This document shows positions 1-7,677 of a stretch of DNA of 64,000 bases, piece by piece. Position 1 is the first letter of the stretch. Each line of letters starts with the position of its first letter. The notes beneath the pieces are model-generated. The model saw only the letters and a list, made by a program, of their open reading frames with translations. It was not told the origin of the DNA and ran no database searches. The DNA is from Nevskiaceae bacterium. Lineage in GTDB: Bacteria > Pseudomonadota > Gammaproteobacteria > Steroidobacterales > Steroidobacteraceae. Both the position numbers and the translations under genes were made by a program. The stretch spans positions 70,842-134,841 of the forward strand of contig JACKOV010000007.1 of assembly GCA_024234075.1 (NCBI GenBank), given 5' to 3'.

Positions 1-374
1 TCGCGGCCGATCTCGTAGTCGTAGCCGAGTTCGTCGCCCGGCTGGATGGTGCGGGTCGCTTCGATCCAGACCCTGCCCTTCTCGATCACCGACTCGCAAT
101 TGCCGTCGCAGGAGTGGTTGATGAAGCGCGCGTCGTTGCCGCCGACACCCGCATCGATCACGGTTTTCTTGTCGACGATGAACAGGAAGGTGTGGTTGTC
201 GTTCGGGTCGCTGTCCTCGTAGCGCTTGTCGGCCGTCTGGTGCGAAATCCGCTCGCCAAGGTACTCGATGATCCGCGTGCCCTTGCGGATCTTGCGGGCG
301 GCGAACACGCCACGGCCATGGATGCGGGAATTGCGGACCTTGATCAAGGGTTGCTTCGAGACGCTCGACGACAT
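1..374 (-). CDS. SET-domain protein lysine methyltransferase, 3' end cut by window edge
   Basis: The first 124 codons of a minus-strand gene are visible, starting at an ATG at 374. The translation carries the SET-domain hallmarks: RIHGRGVFAARKI near residue 17, then the S-adenosylmethionine/catalytic motifs ARFINHSC (about residue 83) and ELGYDYE (about residue 116). The family transfers methyl groups from S-adenosylmethionine to lysine side chains; the bacterial substrates are mostly unknown. The rest, perhaps a post-SET cysteine motif, lies outside the window. It is transcribed away from thyA, whose stop lies 60 bp away, so it could be the last gene of the lgt-thyA transcript. Confidence 0.8.
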   Translation of the reverse strand, partial: MSSSVSKQPLIKVRNSRIHGRGVFAARKIRKGTRIIEYLGERISHQTADKRYEDSDPNDNHTFLFIVDKKTVIDAGVGGNDARFINHSCDGNCESVIEKGRVWIEATRTIQPGDELGYDYEIGR

Positions 375-434
375 TGCGGGTTATCTCCTTGGGATAAATC
401 TGGTCTTGGGATAAGTCTGGCCTTGGCTAGAACT

Positions 435-1229
435 TCAGACCGCCACCGGCGCGCGAATCGCGCCATGGCACTGGTAGTTGCGGAATTCGAAGTCCTCGAA
501 CTCGTAGTCGAACAGCGTCGGCGGGCGCCGACCGATCACGAGTTCCGGCAGTGGATAGGGCGAGCGGGCGAGCTGCAGATCCGCCTGCTCGAGATGATTC
601 AGATAGAGATGACAGTCGCCGCCGGTCCAGATGAAGTCGCCGACGCCCAGGTCGCATTGCTGCGCCAGCATGTGGGTCAGCAACGCGTAGGACGCGATGT
701 TGAACGGCACGCCGAGAAACACGTCGGCGCTGCGCTGGTAGAGCTGGCAGGACAACCGGCCCTCGGCGACGAAAAACTGGAACAGCGCGTGGCAGGGCAT
801 CAGCGCCATCTGCTCGAGCTCGCCGACGTTCCAGGCCGAGACGAGGATCCGGCGCGAATCGGGATTCTCGCGCAACTGGCGCACGACCTCGGCCAGCTGG
901 TCGATCTGGCGGCCATCGCGCGTCCCCCAGGCCCGCCACTGGCGGCCGTAGACCGGGCCGAGCTCGCCGTCATCGTCGGCCCATTCGTCCCAGATCGTGA
1001 CACCGTGATCGCGCAGATAGCGGGTGTTGGTGTCGCCGCGCAGGAACCAGAGCAGCTCGTAGACCACCGACTTGAGATGGATCTTCTTGGTCGTGACCAA
1101 CGGGAAACCGTCCGCCAGCGGGAAACGCAGCTGGTGGCCGAACAGCGCCAGCGTACCCGTGCCGGTGCGATCGGCCTTGCGCACCCCCTGGTGGCGCACC
1201 TGGCGCAGCAGTTCGAGATAGGCCTTCAC
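435..1229 (-). CDS. thyA: Thymidylate synthase
   Basis: Converts dUMP to dTMP with methylene-tetrahydrofolate. With a GTG start at 1229 the protein is 264 residues, exactly the length of E. coli ThyA. Visible family motifs are the phosphate-binding DRTGTGT near residue 20, WDEWAD, the catalytic cysteine in MALMPCHALFQF, the QRSADVFLGVPFN segment and the C-terminal APVAV. The frame is open far upstream, but that part lies over lgt and is not ThyA. The start codon overlaps the lgt stop by four bases (GTGA), implying translational coupling; lgt-thyA is a standard gammaproteobacterial pair. Confidence 0.97.
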   Translation of the reverse strand: MKAYLELLRQVRHQGVRKADRTGTGTLALFGHQLRFPLADGFPLVTTKKIHLKSVVYELLWFLRGDTNTRYLRDHGVTIWDEWADDDGELGPVYGRQWRAWGTRDGRQIDQLAEVVRQLRENPDSRRILVSAWNVGELEQMALMPCHALFQFFVAEGRLSCQLYQRSADVFLGVPFNIASYALLTHMLAQQCDLGVGDFIWTGGDCHLYLNHLEQADLQLARSPYPLPELVIGRRPPTLFDYEFEDFEFRNYQCHGAIRAPVAV

Positions 1230-2062
1230 CTCGAGCCTGCCCGCGCCCTGCCGGCAGCGACCGCTCCGGCGGGCAGACAATTGCCAGAAGGCTCGTTGCG
1301 CCGGTAGGCGATCGCCAGCATCGCGAGGCCGGCGAGCACCATCGGCAGGCTCAGCACCATGCCCATGGTCAGCCAGCCGCCGGCGAGATAGCCGATGTGC
1401 GCATCCGGAATGCGCCAGAACTCGACCACGACCCGCGCGGCGCCATAAAGCGCCAGGAACAGCCCGATGGGCGCGAATCGCGGCCGCGGTCGCGAGGTGA
1501 ACCACCACAGCACCGCGAACAGCACCAGACCTTCGAGCGCACCCTCGTAGAGCTGGGTCGCGTGCCGTACCTCGCCGTCGACCCTGAAACCCCAGGGGAC
1601 CTCGGTCGGCTTGCCCCAGAGTTCGCCGTTGATGAAATTGCCAACCCGCCCGGCCAGCAACCCGAGGCCGGTCACCGGCGCGGCGAAGTCGAACACGTCG
1701 GCGATATGCCGTCCGCGCCGCAGCGCGAAGATTGCCGTCGCGACTCCGACGCCGAGCAGGCCGCCGTGGAACGACATGCCGCCATCCCAGATCTTCAGCG
1801 GATAGAGCCCGTCCTCCATCCAGTACTTCATGCCGTAGAACAGCACGTAGCCGAGACGACCGCCGAGGATCACGCCGAGCATGCCGAAAAAGATGAAGTC
1901 GTCGACATCGACCGGCTTCCAGCTGGAGCCGGGCCTCGCAGCACGGTAGCGAGCCAGCCACCAGGCCGTGGCAAAGCCCACGAGGTACATGACGCCGTAC
2001 CAATGAACCTTGACGGGTCCGATGGCGATCGCGATGGGATCGAAGCCGGGATACTGGATCAT
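1226..2062 (-). CDS. lgt: Prolipoprotein diacylglyceryl transferase
   Basis: An inner-membrane enzyme that moves diacylglycerol from phosphatidylglycerol to the lipobox cysteine of prolipoproteins, the first step of lipoprotein maturation. The 278-residue protein has about seven hydrophobic segments, the conserved MSFHGGLLGV motif (about residue 95) and the Lgt signature GRVGNFINGELWGKP (about residue 138). Length and motif order match the family. It begins with ATG at 2062 and overlaps thyA downstream by four bases. Confidence 0.97.
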   Translation of the reverse strand: MIQYPGFDPIAIAIGPVKVHWYGVMYLVGFATAWWLARYRAARPGSSWKPVDVDDFIFFGMLGVILGGRLGYVLFYGMKYWMEDGLYPLKIWDGGMSFHGGLLGVGVATAIFALRRGRHIADVFDFAAPVTGLGLLAGRVGNFINGELWGKPTEVPWGFRVDGEVRHATQLYEGALEGLVLFAVLWWFTSRPRPRFAPIGLFLALYGAARVVVEFWRIPDAHIGYLAGGWLTMGMVLSLPMVLAGLAMLAIAYRRNEPSGNCLPAGAVAAGRARAGSR

Positions 2063-2098
2063 CGGGTCATTCTAAACGGTCGAGCCGCAGCGCGCCGG

Positions 2099-3319
2099 TC
2101 ACTCGCGGCTGACCCGGCAGAAGAAGGCCTTCAGGTAGCGCGTCTCGGGTATGGCCGGGTGCACCGGGTGATCGGGCGATTGCCCACCCGCCTGCAGCAG
2201 CTGCACGAAGCGATCGGTGTGGCGGGCCGCGGCCTGGATCGCGCCGAGCAGATCGTCGGCGCCGAGATGCCAGGAGCACGAGCAGGAGACCAGCAGGCCG
2301 TCGCGATCGAGCAGTCGCAGCGCGAGCTGATTGAGCTTGCGATAGGCCGCGAGGCCTTGCGGAAACTCCTTGCGCCGCTTGATGAAAGCCGGCGGATCGA
2401 CCACCACTGCGTCGAAACGCGCCCCCTCGGCAAGCAATGCGGCGAGCACCTCGAAGGCATCGCCGCGACGCAGCGCGACTTCGAAACCATTGCGGCGGGC
2501 ATTGGCGGCCGCACGCTCGATCGCCGGCTCGGAGGCATCCACACAGGTCGCCGTGGCAGCCCCCGCCGCCAGCGCGGTGACGGCCCAGGCGCCGGCATAG
2601 CTGCAGACATCGAGCACGCGCGCACCCGGCGACAGGAAACGCGGCAATGCGGCCCGGTTGGCGGCCTGATCGTAGAACCAGCCGGTCTTCTGCCCCGCCG
2701 CCAGCGCTGCCGTGTAGTGCAGCGCCCGGCCGTCGGCGAGCGTCTCGACCACTTCGATCTCGGTCGGCGCCTCGCCCCAGCAGGCCTCGAAGGCCGGCGC
2801 CAGCCTTTCGAGCGCCCGTGCGCCCGAATCGTTCTTCCAGACGAACACCGGCGGATCGAGCACACGGCGCACGGCCTGCTCGACCAGCGGCTTCAGACGT
2901 TCCATGCCGAGGGTCGCAACTTGGCCGACGACGACATCGCCGAAACGGTCGAGCACCAGTCCCGGCAGACCGTCGGACTCGCCGTAGACCCAGCGCCAGT
3001 AGGGGCCGGGATAAAGCCGCTCGCGCAGCTCGCGCGCCTGCCGCAGCCGCTGCACCAGCAGTTGCGCATCGACCGGCCGCGCCTGCGAGCGCGAGAGGAT
3101 ACGGGCGGCGATCAGGGTGGCCGGATTCACGTAGGCATGGCCGACGAACTGGCCACGGGCATCGACCACCTGCACCAGGGCGCCGGGCTCGAAGCCGGTC
3201 AGCGGCGTCGCGGCCGTGTCCACTTCGTTGCTGAACACCCAGAGATGGCCGGCGCGCAGCCGCTGCTCTTCGCCGCGCTTGAGCTTCAGGACCGGCAGCG
3301 AGGTTGCAGGCACGGACAA
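2099..3319 (-). CDS. rlmI: 23S rRNA m5C1962 methyltransferase (RlmI family)
   Basis: A 406-residue class I SAM methyltransferase. An N-terminal PUA-like domain (residues 1-75, with LKLKRGEEQRLRAGHLWVFSNE) precedes the methyltransferase core, which has the SAM loop VLDVCSYAGAWAV near residue 227, the VVVDPPAF motif and a catalytic-cysteine region LVSCSCSWH. RlmI methylates C1962 of 23S rRNA. It ends 36 bp before the lgt start and runs in the same direction, so it may share the transcript. Assignment to RlmI rather than another PUA-methyltransferase rests on overall architecture. Confidence 0.88.
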   Translation of the reverse strand: MSVPATSLPVLKLKRGEEQRLRAGHLWVFSNEVDTAATPLTGFEPGALVQVVDARGQFVGHAYVNPATLIAARILSRSQARPVDAQLLVQRLRQARELRERLYPGPYWRWVYGESDGLPGLVLDRFGDVVVGQVATLGMERLKPLVEQAVRRVLDPPVFVWKNDSGARALERLAPAFEACWGEAPTEIEVVETLADGRALHYTAALAAGQKTGWFYDQAANRAALPRFLSPGARVLDVCSYAGAWAVTALAAGAATATCVDASEPAIERAAANARRNGFEVALRRGDAFEVLAALLAEGARFDAVVVDPPAFIKRRKEFPQGLAAYRKLNQLALRLLDRDGLLVSCSCSWHLGADDLLGAIQAAARHTDRFVQLLQAGGQSPDHPVHPAIPETRYLKAFFCRVSRE

Positions 3320-3380
3320 GGGACCACCGGGGAATCGGCTATAGTGCGGGGCGCATTCTACTCGAACGACAGCGAGGCCA

Positions 3381-5486
3381 GTGTCAGTGCCGAACCGGCT
3401 CGCGGGCGAAACCAGCCCCTATCTCCTGCAACACGCCACCAACCCGGTGGACTGGTATCCCTGGGGCCCGGAGGCGCTGGCCAAAGCGCGTGCCGAGCGC
3501 AAGCCGATCCTGCTGTCGATCGGCTATTCCGCCTGCCATTGGTGCCATGTGATGGCGCATGAGTCCTTCGAGGACCAAGCCACTGCGGCACTGATGAATG
3601 CGCTCTTCGTCAACATCAAGGTCGATCGCGAGGAACGGCCCGACCTCGACCGGATCCAGCAGCTCGCCCACCAGTTGCTGACCCAGCGCAGCGGCGGCTG
3701 GCCGCTGACCATGTTCCTGACGCCCGACGACCAGACGCCGTTCTTCGGCGGCACCTATTTTCCGAAAGAGCCGCGCTACGGCATGCCGGCTTTCGGCGAA
3801 CTGCTGCAGCGGGTGGCGCGCTACTACCGCGAGCAAGGCGCCGACATCCGCGCGCAGAACGCCGCGCTGGTGCAGGCGTTCAACGACATCGCGCCGCCGC
3901 CGGCCGACCGCGGCCTGGCGCTCGACGACCTGCCGCTGCGCCAGGCACGCCGCCAGCTCGAGGCGAGCTTCGATCGCCACCTCGGCGGCTTCGGCGACGC
4001 GCCCAAATTCCCCTCTGCGAGCACGCTCGAACGGTTGCTGCGCGACTGGCATGCCACCGCCGGCGACACCGAGCCCGATCTACAGGCGCTCTACATGGCG
4101 GCCTTGACGCTGACGCGCATGGCCGAGGGCGGGCTCTACGACCAGCTCGGCGGCGGATTCTGCCGGTATTCGGTCGACGCCCAGTGGATGATCCCGCATT
4201 TCGAGAAGATGCTGTACGACAACGGCACGCTGCTGGCTGCGTACGCCCAGGCCGCCGTCGCCACCGGCGAGACCTTGTTCACGCGGATCGCCGGCGAAAC
4301 CGCCGACTGGATGATCCGCGACCTGCAGCTGCCCGAGGGCGGCTTCGCCTCGAGTTTCGATGCCGACTCGGAAGGCCACGAGGGGCGCTTCTACGTCTGG
4401 ACGCGCGAGGAAGTGCGCGCCGCGCTGCCGCCGGACCAGCATGCGCTGTTCGCGACGCGCTACGGTCTCGACCGCGAACCCAACTTCGAGGATCGCAGCT
4501 GGCATCTGCACGTCTTCCGACCGCTCGAGGAGATCGCGGCAGAAGCCGGAATTGGCCCCGAAGAGGCGACGCAACGCCTCGACACCGCACGCACCACCTT
4601 GCTGCAGCGACGCAATCGCCGCGTCTGGCCGGCCCGCGACGACAAGGCGCTGACCGGCTGGAACGCGCTGGCGATCCGCGGACTGGCGCGCGCCGCGCGC
4701 GCCCTGCGCCGCCCGGACCTCGCCGCCGCCGCGACACGTGCACTCGATTTCGTGCGCACCCAGCTCTGGCGCGACGGCCGGCTGCTCGCCACCGCCCGCG
4801 ACGGACGCGCGCAGCTGCCCGCCTATCTCGACGACTACGCGTTCCTCGCCGACGCCGTGCTCGAACTCGCCCAGGCACGCTGGCGTGATGGCGAACTCGA
4901 GTTCGCGCGCGAGCTGCTCGAAGTGCTACTCGCACATTTCGAAGACCGGGAGGGCGGTGGCTTCTTTTTCACCGCCGACGATCACGAAACGCTGTTCCAC
5001 CGCTCCAAGGGGTTCAGTGACGAAGCGACCCCGTCCGGCAACGGCGTCGTCGCCAGCGTCCTGCAGCGGCTCGGCTATCTGCTCGGCGAGCCCCGCTGGC
5101 TCGCAGCCGCCGAGCACGGCCTGCAAGCCGCCTGGCCGGCGCTGCAGAAATGGCCGCACGCCCACACCACCCTGCTCACGGCGCTCGAGGAATACCTGCA
5201 TCCGCCGCAGACGGTGATCCTGCGCGGTGAACCCGCGGCGATCGCGCACTGGCATGAACAGATCGACCGGCTGTATGCACCGCGACGCCTGCTGCTGGCG
5301 ATTCCCTCCGACGCCACCGGCCTGCCCGCCGCGCTCGCGGCCAAACCGGCGCCCACGACCCGCGGCGTCGCGGCAGTCGCCTATCTGTGCGAAGGCCACA
5401 GCTGCTCGGCGCCGATCGACTCCCTGCCCGAGCTGGTGCAGCGCCTGCGCCTTCAGCTCGACGATGCGGCGGGCGGCAAGTCCTGA
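3381..5486 (+). CDS. YyaL/DUF255 thioredoxin-like domain protein
   Basis: A 701-residue protein beginning GTG at 3381 (a second in-frame GTG at 3387 is also possible). The N-terminal 165 residues form the DUF255 thioredoxin-like domain, starting NRLAGETSPYLLQHATNPVDW and carrying the CxxC motif SACHWCHVM near residue 55. The remainder resembles an alpha-toroid glycosidase or epimerase fold, with repeated GGFYDQLGGGF- and PHFEKMLYDN-type motifs. This family (bacterial YyaL, animal SPATA20) has no established reaction. It is divergent from rlmI, and a TATAGT hexamer at 3340-3345 is a possible -10 box. Confidence 0.93.
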   Translation: MSVPNRLAGETSPYLLQHATNPVDWYPWGPEALAKARAERKPILLSIGYSACHWCHVMAHESFEDQATAALMNALFVNIKVDREERPDLDRIQQLAHQLLTQRSGGWPLTMFLTPDDQTPFFGGTYFPKEPRYGMPAFGELLQRVARYYREQGADIRAQNAALVQAFNDIAPPPADRGLALDDLPLRQARRQLEASFDRHLGGFGDAPKFPSASTLERLLRDWHATAGDTEPDLQALYMAALTLTRMAEGGLYDQLGGGFCRYSVDAQWMIPHFEKMLYDNGTLLAAYAQAAVATGETLFTRIAGETADWMIRDLQLPEGGFASSFDADSEGHEGRFYVWTREEVRAALPPDQHALFATRYGLDREPNFEDRSWHLHVFRPLEEIAAEAGIGPEEATQRLDTARTTLLQRRNRRVWPARDDKALTGWNALAIRGLARAARALRRPDLAAAATRALDFVRTQLWRDGRLLATARDGRAQLPAYLDDYAFLADAVLELAQARWRDGELEFARELLEVLLAHFEDREGGGFFFTADDHETLFHRSKGFSDEATPSGNGVVASVLQRLGYLLGEPRWLAAAEHGLQAAWPALQKWPHAHTTLLTALEEYLHPPQTVILRGEPAAIAHWHEQIDRLYAPRRLLLAIPSDATGLPAALAAKPAPTTRGVAAVAYLCEGHSCSAPIDSLPELVQRLRLQLDDAAGGKS

Positions 5487-5535
5487 CGCCCAGCCGACCG
5501 CGAACGGAGCAACCACCACGGCGGAGAATGACCCC

Positions 5536-6018
5536 ATGCCCGACGACGTCCACGGCTTCAGCGCCCGCACGATCGACGGCCAGGAGCGCTCGCTGAGCGG
5601 GTTCGCCGGCAAGGTCCTGCTGATCGTCAATGTCGCGAGCAAGTGCGGCTTCACACCGCAATACGCCGGTCTCGAAGCCCTGCACCGCAAGCTGCAGGAC
5701 CGCGGCTTTGCCGTACTCGGCTTTCCCTGCGACCAGTTCGGGCACCAGGAACCGGGCAACGAAGCCGAGATCCGCGACTTCTGCCGGCTGAACTACGACG
5801 TCAGCTTCCCGCTGTTCGCCAAGATCGAAGTCAACGGCAGCGGTGCCCATCCGCTGTGGCATTACCTGAAGTCGCAGGCCAAGGGCGTACTCGGCACCGA
5901 GGCGATCAAATGGAACTTCACCAAGTTCCTGATCGATCGCGACGGCAAGGTCGTCCGACGCTACGCGCCGAATGATCGACCGGAAAGCCTCGAGGAAGAC
6001 ATCGCTCCGCTGCTGTGA
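5536..6018 (+). CDS. Glutathione peroxidase family thiol peroxidase
   Basis: A 160-residue protein reducing peroxides, in bacteria usually with thioredoxin rather than glutathione. Catalytic motifs are NVASKCGFTPQY (active-site Cys rather than selenocysteine, about residue 36), FPCDQFGHQEPG (Gln) and KWNFTKFLIDRDG (Trp-Asn). It begins at ATG 5536, 49 bp after the YyaL-like gene, in the same direction. Its last bases overlap the start of the degenerate gene that follows. No signal peptide is seen, so it is probably cytoplasmic. Confidence 0.93.
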   Translation: MPDDVHGFSARTIDGQERSLSGFAGKVLLIVNVASKCGFTPQYAGLEALHRKLQDRGFAVLGFPCDQFGHQEPGNEAEIRDFCRLNYDVSFPLFAKIEVNGSGAHPLWHYLKSQAKGVLGTEAIKWNFTKFLIDRDGKVVRRYAPNDRPESLEEDIAPLL

Positions 6019-6835
6019 CTCGCACCGTGTTGCGCGCTCTGAGCTGCCTGCTGCTGCTCTCGTTGGCGTTCACACCCGCGATCGCCACCACACCGGCCGC
6101 TGCGTCCGTCCGGGACTTCGACCGCAGCGACATCGAAGCCATCCCGTCGACCTTCCCGCAACTTGCCCAGACACTGACCTGGGGCCAGGTGGAATTCATC
6201 AGCGACCCACCCGGCAAGAACGACGGCCGTGCCGCCTCGCTGGCGGTGGCTTGAGCACTGCGGCGCTGAAGCGCCTGTTCGAATCAGCCCGGCACGAGGT
6301 ACTGATCCAGTCGCCCTATCTGGTGTTCTCCGATCCGGCGCTGGAGCTGTTCCGCACCACCGTTGCGCGCGGCGTGCGGGTGCGCATCAGCACCAACTCG
6401 CTGGCTTCGACCGACAATCTGCAGGCCTTCAGCGGCAATCGCAGCCGGCGCCGGCGATTACTCGCCATGGGCCTGGATCTGCGCGAATACCGTCCGCATC
6501 CGGAGGTGGAGCAGCGGATCATGGACCGCTACGCCGCGCTGCGAGAGCGCACACCGGTGTTCACCCTGCATGCGAAGTCCATGGTGGTGGACCGCGAGCG
6601 CGTCTACATCGGTACCTACAATCTCGACCCGCGTTCGGAAAACCTGAACACCTAGGTCGGCGTAATCATCCACGAGCCCGTGCAGGCCACGCGGGTGGCG
6701 ACGGCGATCGAGACGGACATGCTGTCGGGCAACAGCTGGAACCCGGCCACGGACGATCCGGACACCGCCGCCGGCTGGCTCAAGCGCATGAAGCTGCGCT
6801 TCTGGCAGCTGCTGCCGTTGCGTGCGCTGCTTTAG
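6015..6835 (+). pseudogene. Degenerate phospholipase D / cardiolipin synthase (ClsC-like) gene
   Basis: An ATG at 6015 opens a signal-peptide-like N-terminus ending around ATTPAAASVRDF, followed by WGQVEFISDPPGKNDG, typical of the linker region of periplasm-facing phospholipase D proteins. The frame stops at 6255, but the homology continues in the next frame (GGGLSTAALKRLFESARHE), so a frameshift lies near 6230-6250. The HKD motif FTLHAKSMVVDRERVYIGTYN is intact, but a TAG at 6653-6655 interrupts NLNT-VGVIIHEP, where a sense codon is expected. The frame then runs on to 6835. The first HKD half of the normal, roughly 500-residue enzyme is missing. Three lesions (deletion, frameshift, nonsense) make it a pseudogene. 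Confidence 0.85.
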
Positions 6836-6922
6836 CGCGGATTCCGCAAGCTCCGCCGATTTTTGCCGCGGCAAGTCTGGGTTAGGCAGTAACGCAGAAG
6901 CAGCGCGGCGCCAGACCGCGCA

Positions 6923-6962
6923 TTGACGTTTCTACAATAAAATCACATAGTTAGAGCTAACT
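6923..6962 (+). promoter_or_regulatory. Putative promoter and operator of the RHS locus
   Basis: TTGACG at 6923-6928 and CATAGT at 6946-6951 are separated by 17 bp, in an AT-rich pocket that stands out from the GC-rich surroundings. An inverted repeat, AGTTAG-AG-CTAACT, spans 6949-6962. It overlaps the -10 box and the expected transcription start, the usual place for a repressor operator. This is inferred from sequence alone. Confidence 0.5.
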
Positions 6963-7038
6963 TGCAACTCGCCCGTGTGAGTGATCCGGGTGGTTGGCGC
7001 ACCGCCGGCGCGGATTCGATCTGCAGGGAGACTCAATC

Positions 7039-7677
7039 ATGCCTAGAAGAGAAAATGCCGGTCTGGGGCGCCGTCAAGGTTTGGGGTCGACGGGCCGCTA
7101 CAGATTCCTGCAAGCAGCGCTCGCTTCGGCAGTCTTAGGCTGGACGACTTCGGCGCTAGCGCAAACGCCGCCATCCTCTGCTACGCCATCGTCGCCACCG
7201 ACGAAGACATCCATCGATACCAAAGAAGCACCTACGTCTGCGGTGAGGCTCCCACCGCCGCCGCTCCCGCGGGCCACTGCCCCCGCACCGCCGCCGGCAC
7301 GCACCTACACGCCGCCACCGGGGCCGCCCCGCTTGCCCAACCCGCCCCCGAGCCCAGCCTTGCCCGTGATCGAAATCAAGGAGGTTCCCAACGCATTCGA
7401 CTTGCGGGCGATCCGCAGTCGCGCCGGGGATGTCATACCTGAGTCCTGCGAGACGGGTTGTGAATACAGCATCAGCGATGACATGCAGGACTGCATCGGC
7501 AGCCCCGCCGAGAACGCTGACGGCACGGCTGCCCAGAGAATTCCTCGAGGCTGCCGACGCGCGGCCCATGAGAAGTATCGGCTCTGCATGCAGGGTTGCG
7601 GTATCGATGTGCCGCCTGCTCCACGCGTGGCGGATCCGAATCCTCATATCGAGACGACCGGGGAGTCGCAGCCTTGA
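7039..7677 (+). CDS. Secreted proline-rich, cysteine-containing protein coupled to the RHS gene
   Basis: A 212-residue protein of unrecognised family, starting at ATG 7039 behind the ribosome-binding site CAGGGAG. A signal peptide with a long n-region and hydrophobic core ends near TTSALAQ (about residue 35). Residues 36-105 are a proline/threonine/alanine-rich linker. A compact C-terminal domain (about 110-190) holds cysteines in SCETGCEY, MQDCIG, RGCRRA and LCMQGCGID, suggesting disulfides. Its stop overlaps the TTG start of the RHS gene by four bases, so the two are probably translated together. A periplasmic or surface accessory for the RHS protein is a guess from context only. Confidence 0.75.
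   Translation: MPRRENAGLGRRQGLGSTGRYRFLQAALASAVLGWTTSALAQTPPSSATPSSPPTKTSIDTKEAPTSAVRLPPPPLPRATAPAPPPARTYTPPPGPPRLPNPPPSPALPVIEIKEVPNAFDLRAIRSRAGDVIPESCETGCEYSISDDMQDCIGSPAENADGTAAQRIPRGCRRAAHEKYRLCMQGCGIDVPPAPRVADPNPHIETTGESQP

Noticed and set aside
1397..3562. A 721-codon plus-strand frame over lgt and rlmI
   Set aside because: It crosses two well-identified genes and the YyaL start, and has no protein-like motifs.
6015..6254. A separate 79-residue secreted protein
   Set aside because: Its C-terminal half is the linker region of the ClsC-like gene, and homology continues in the next frame, so it is part of the pseudogene.
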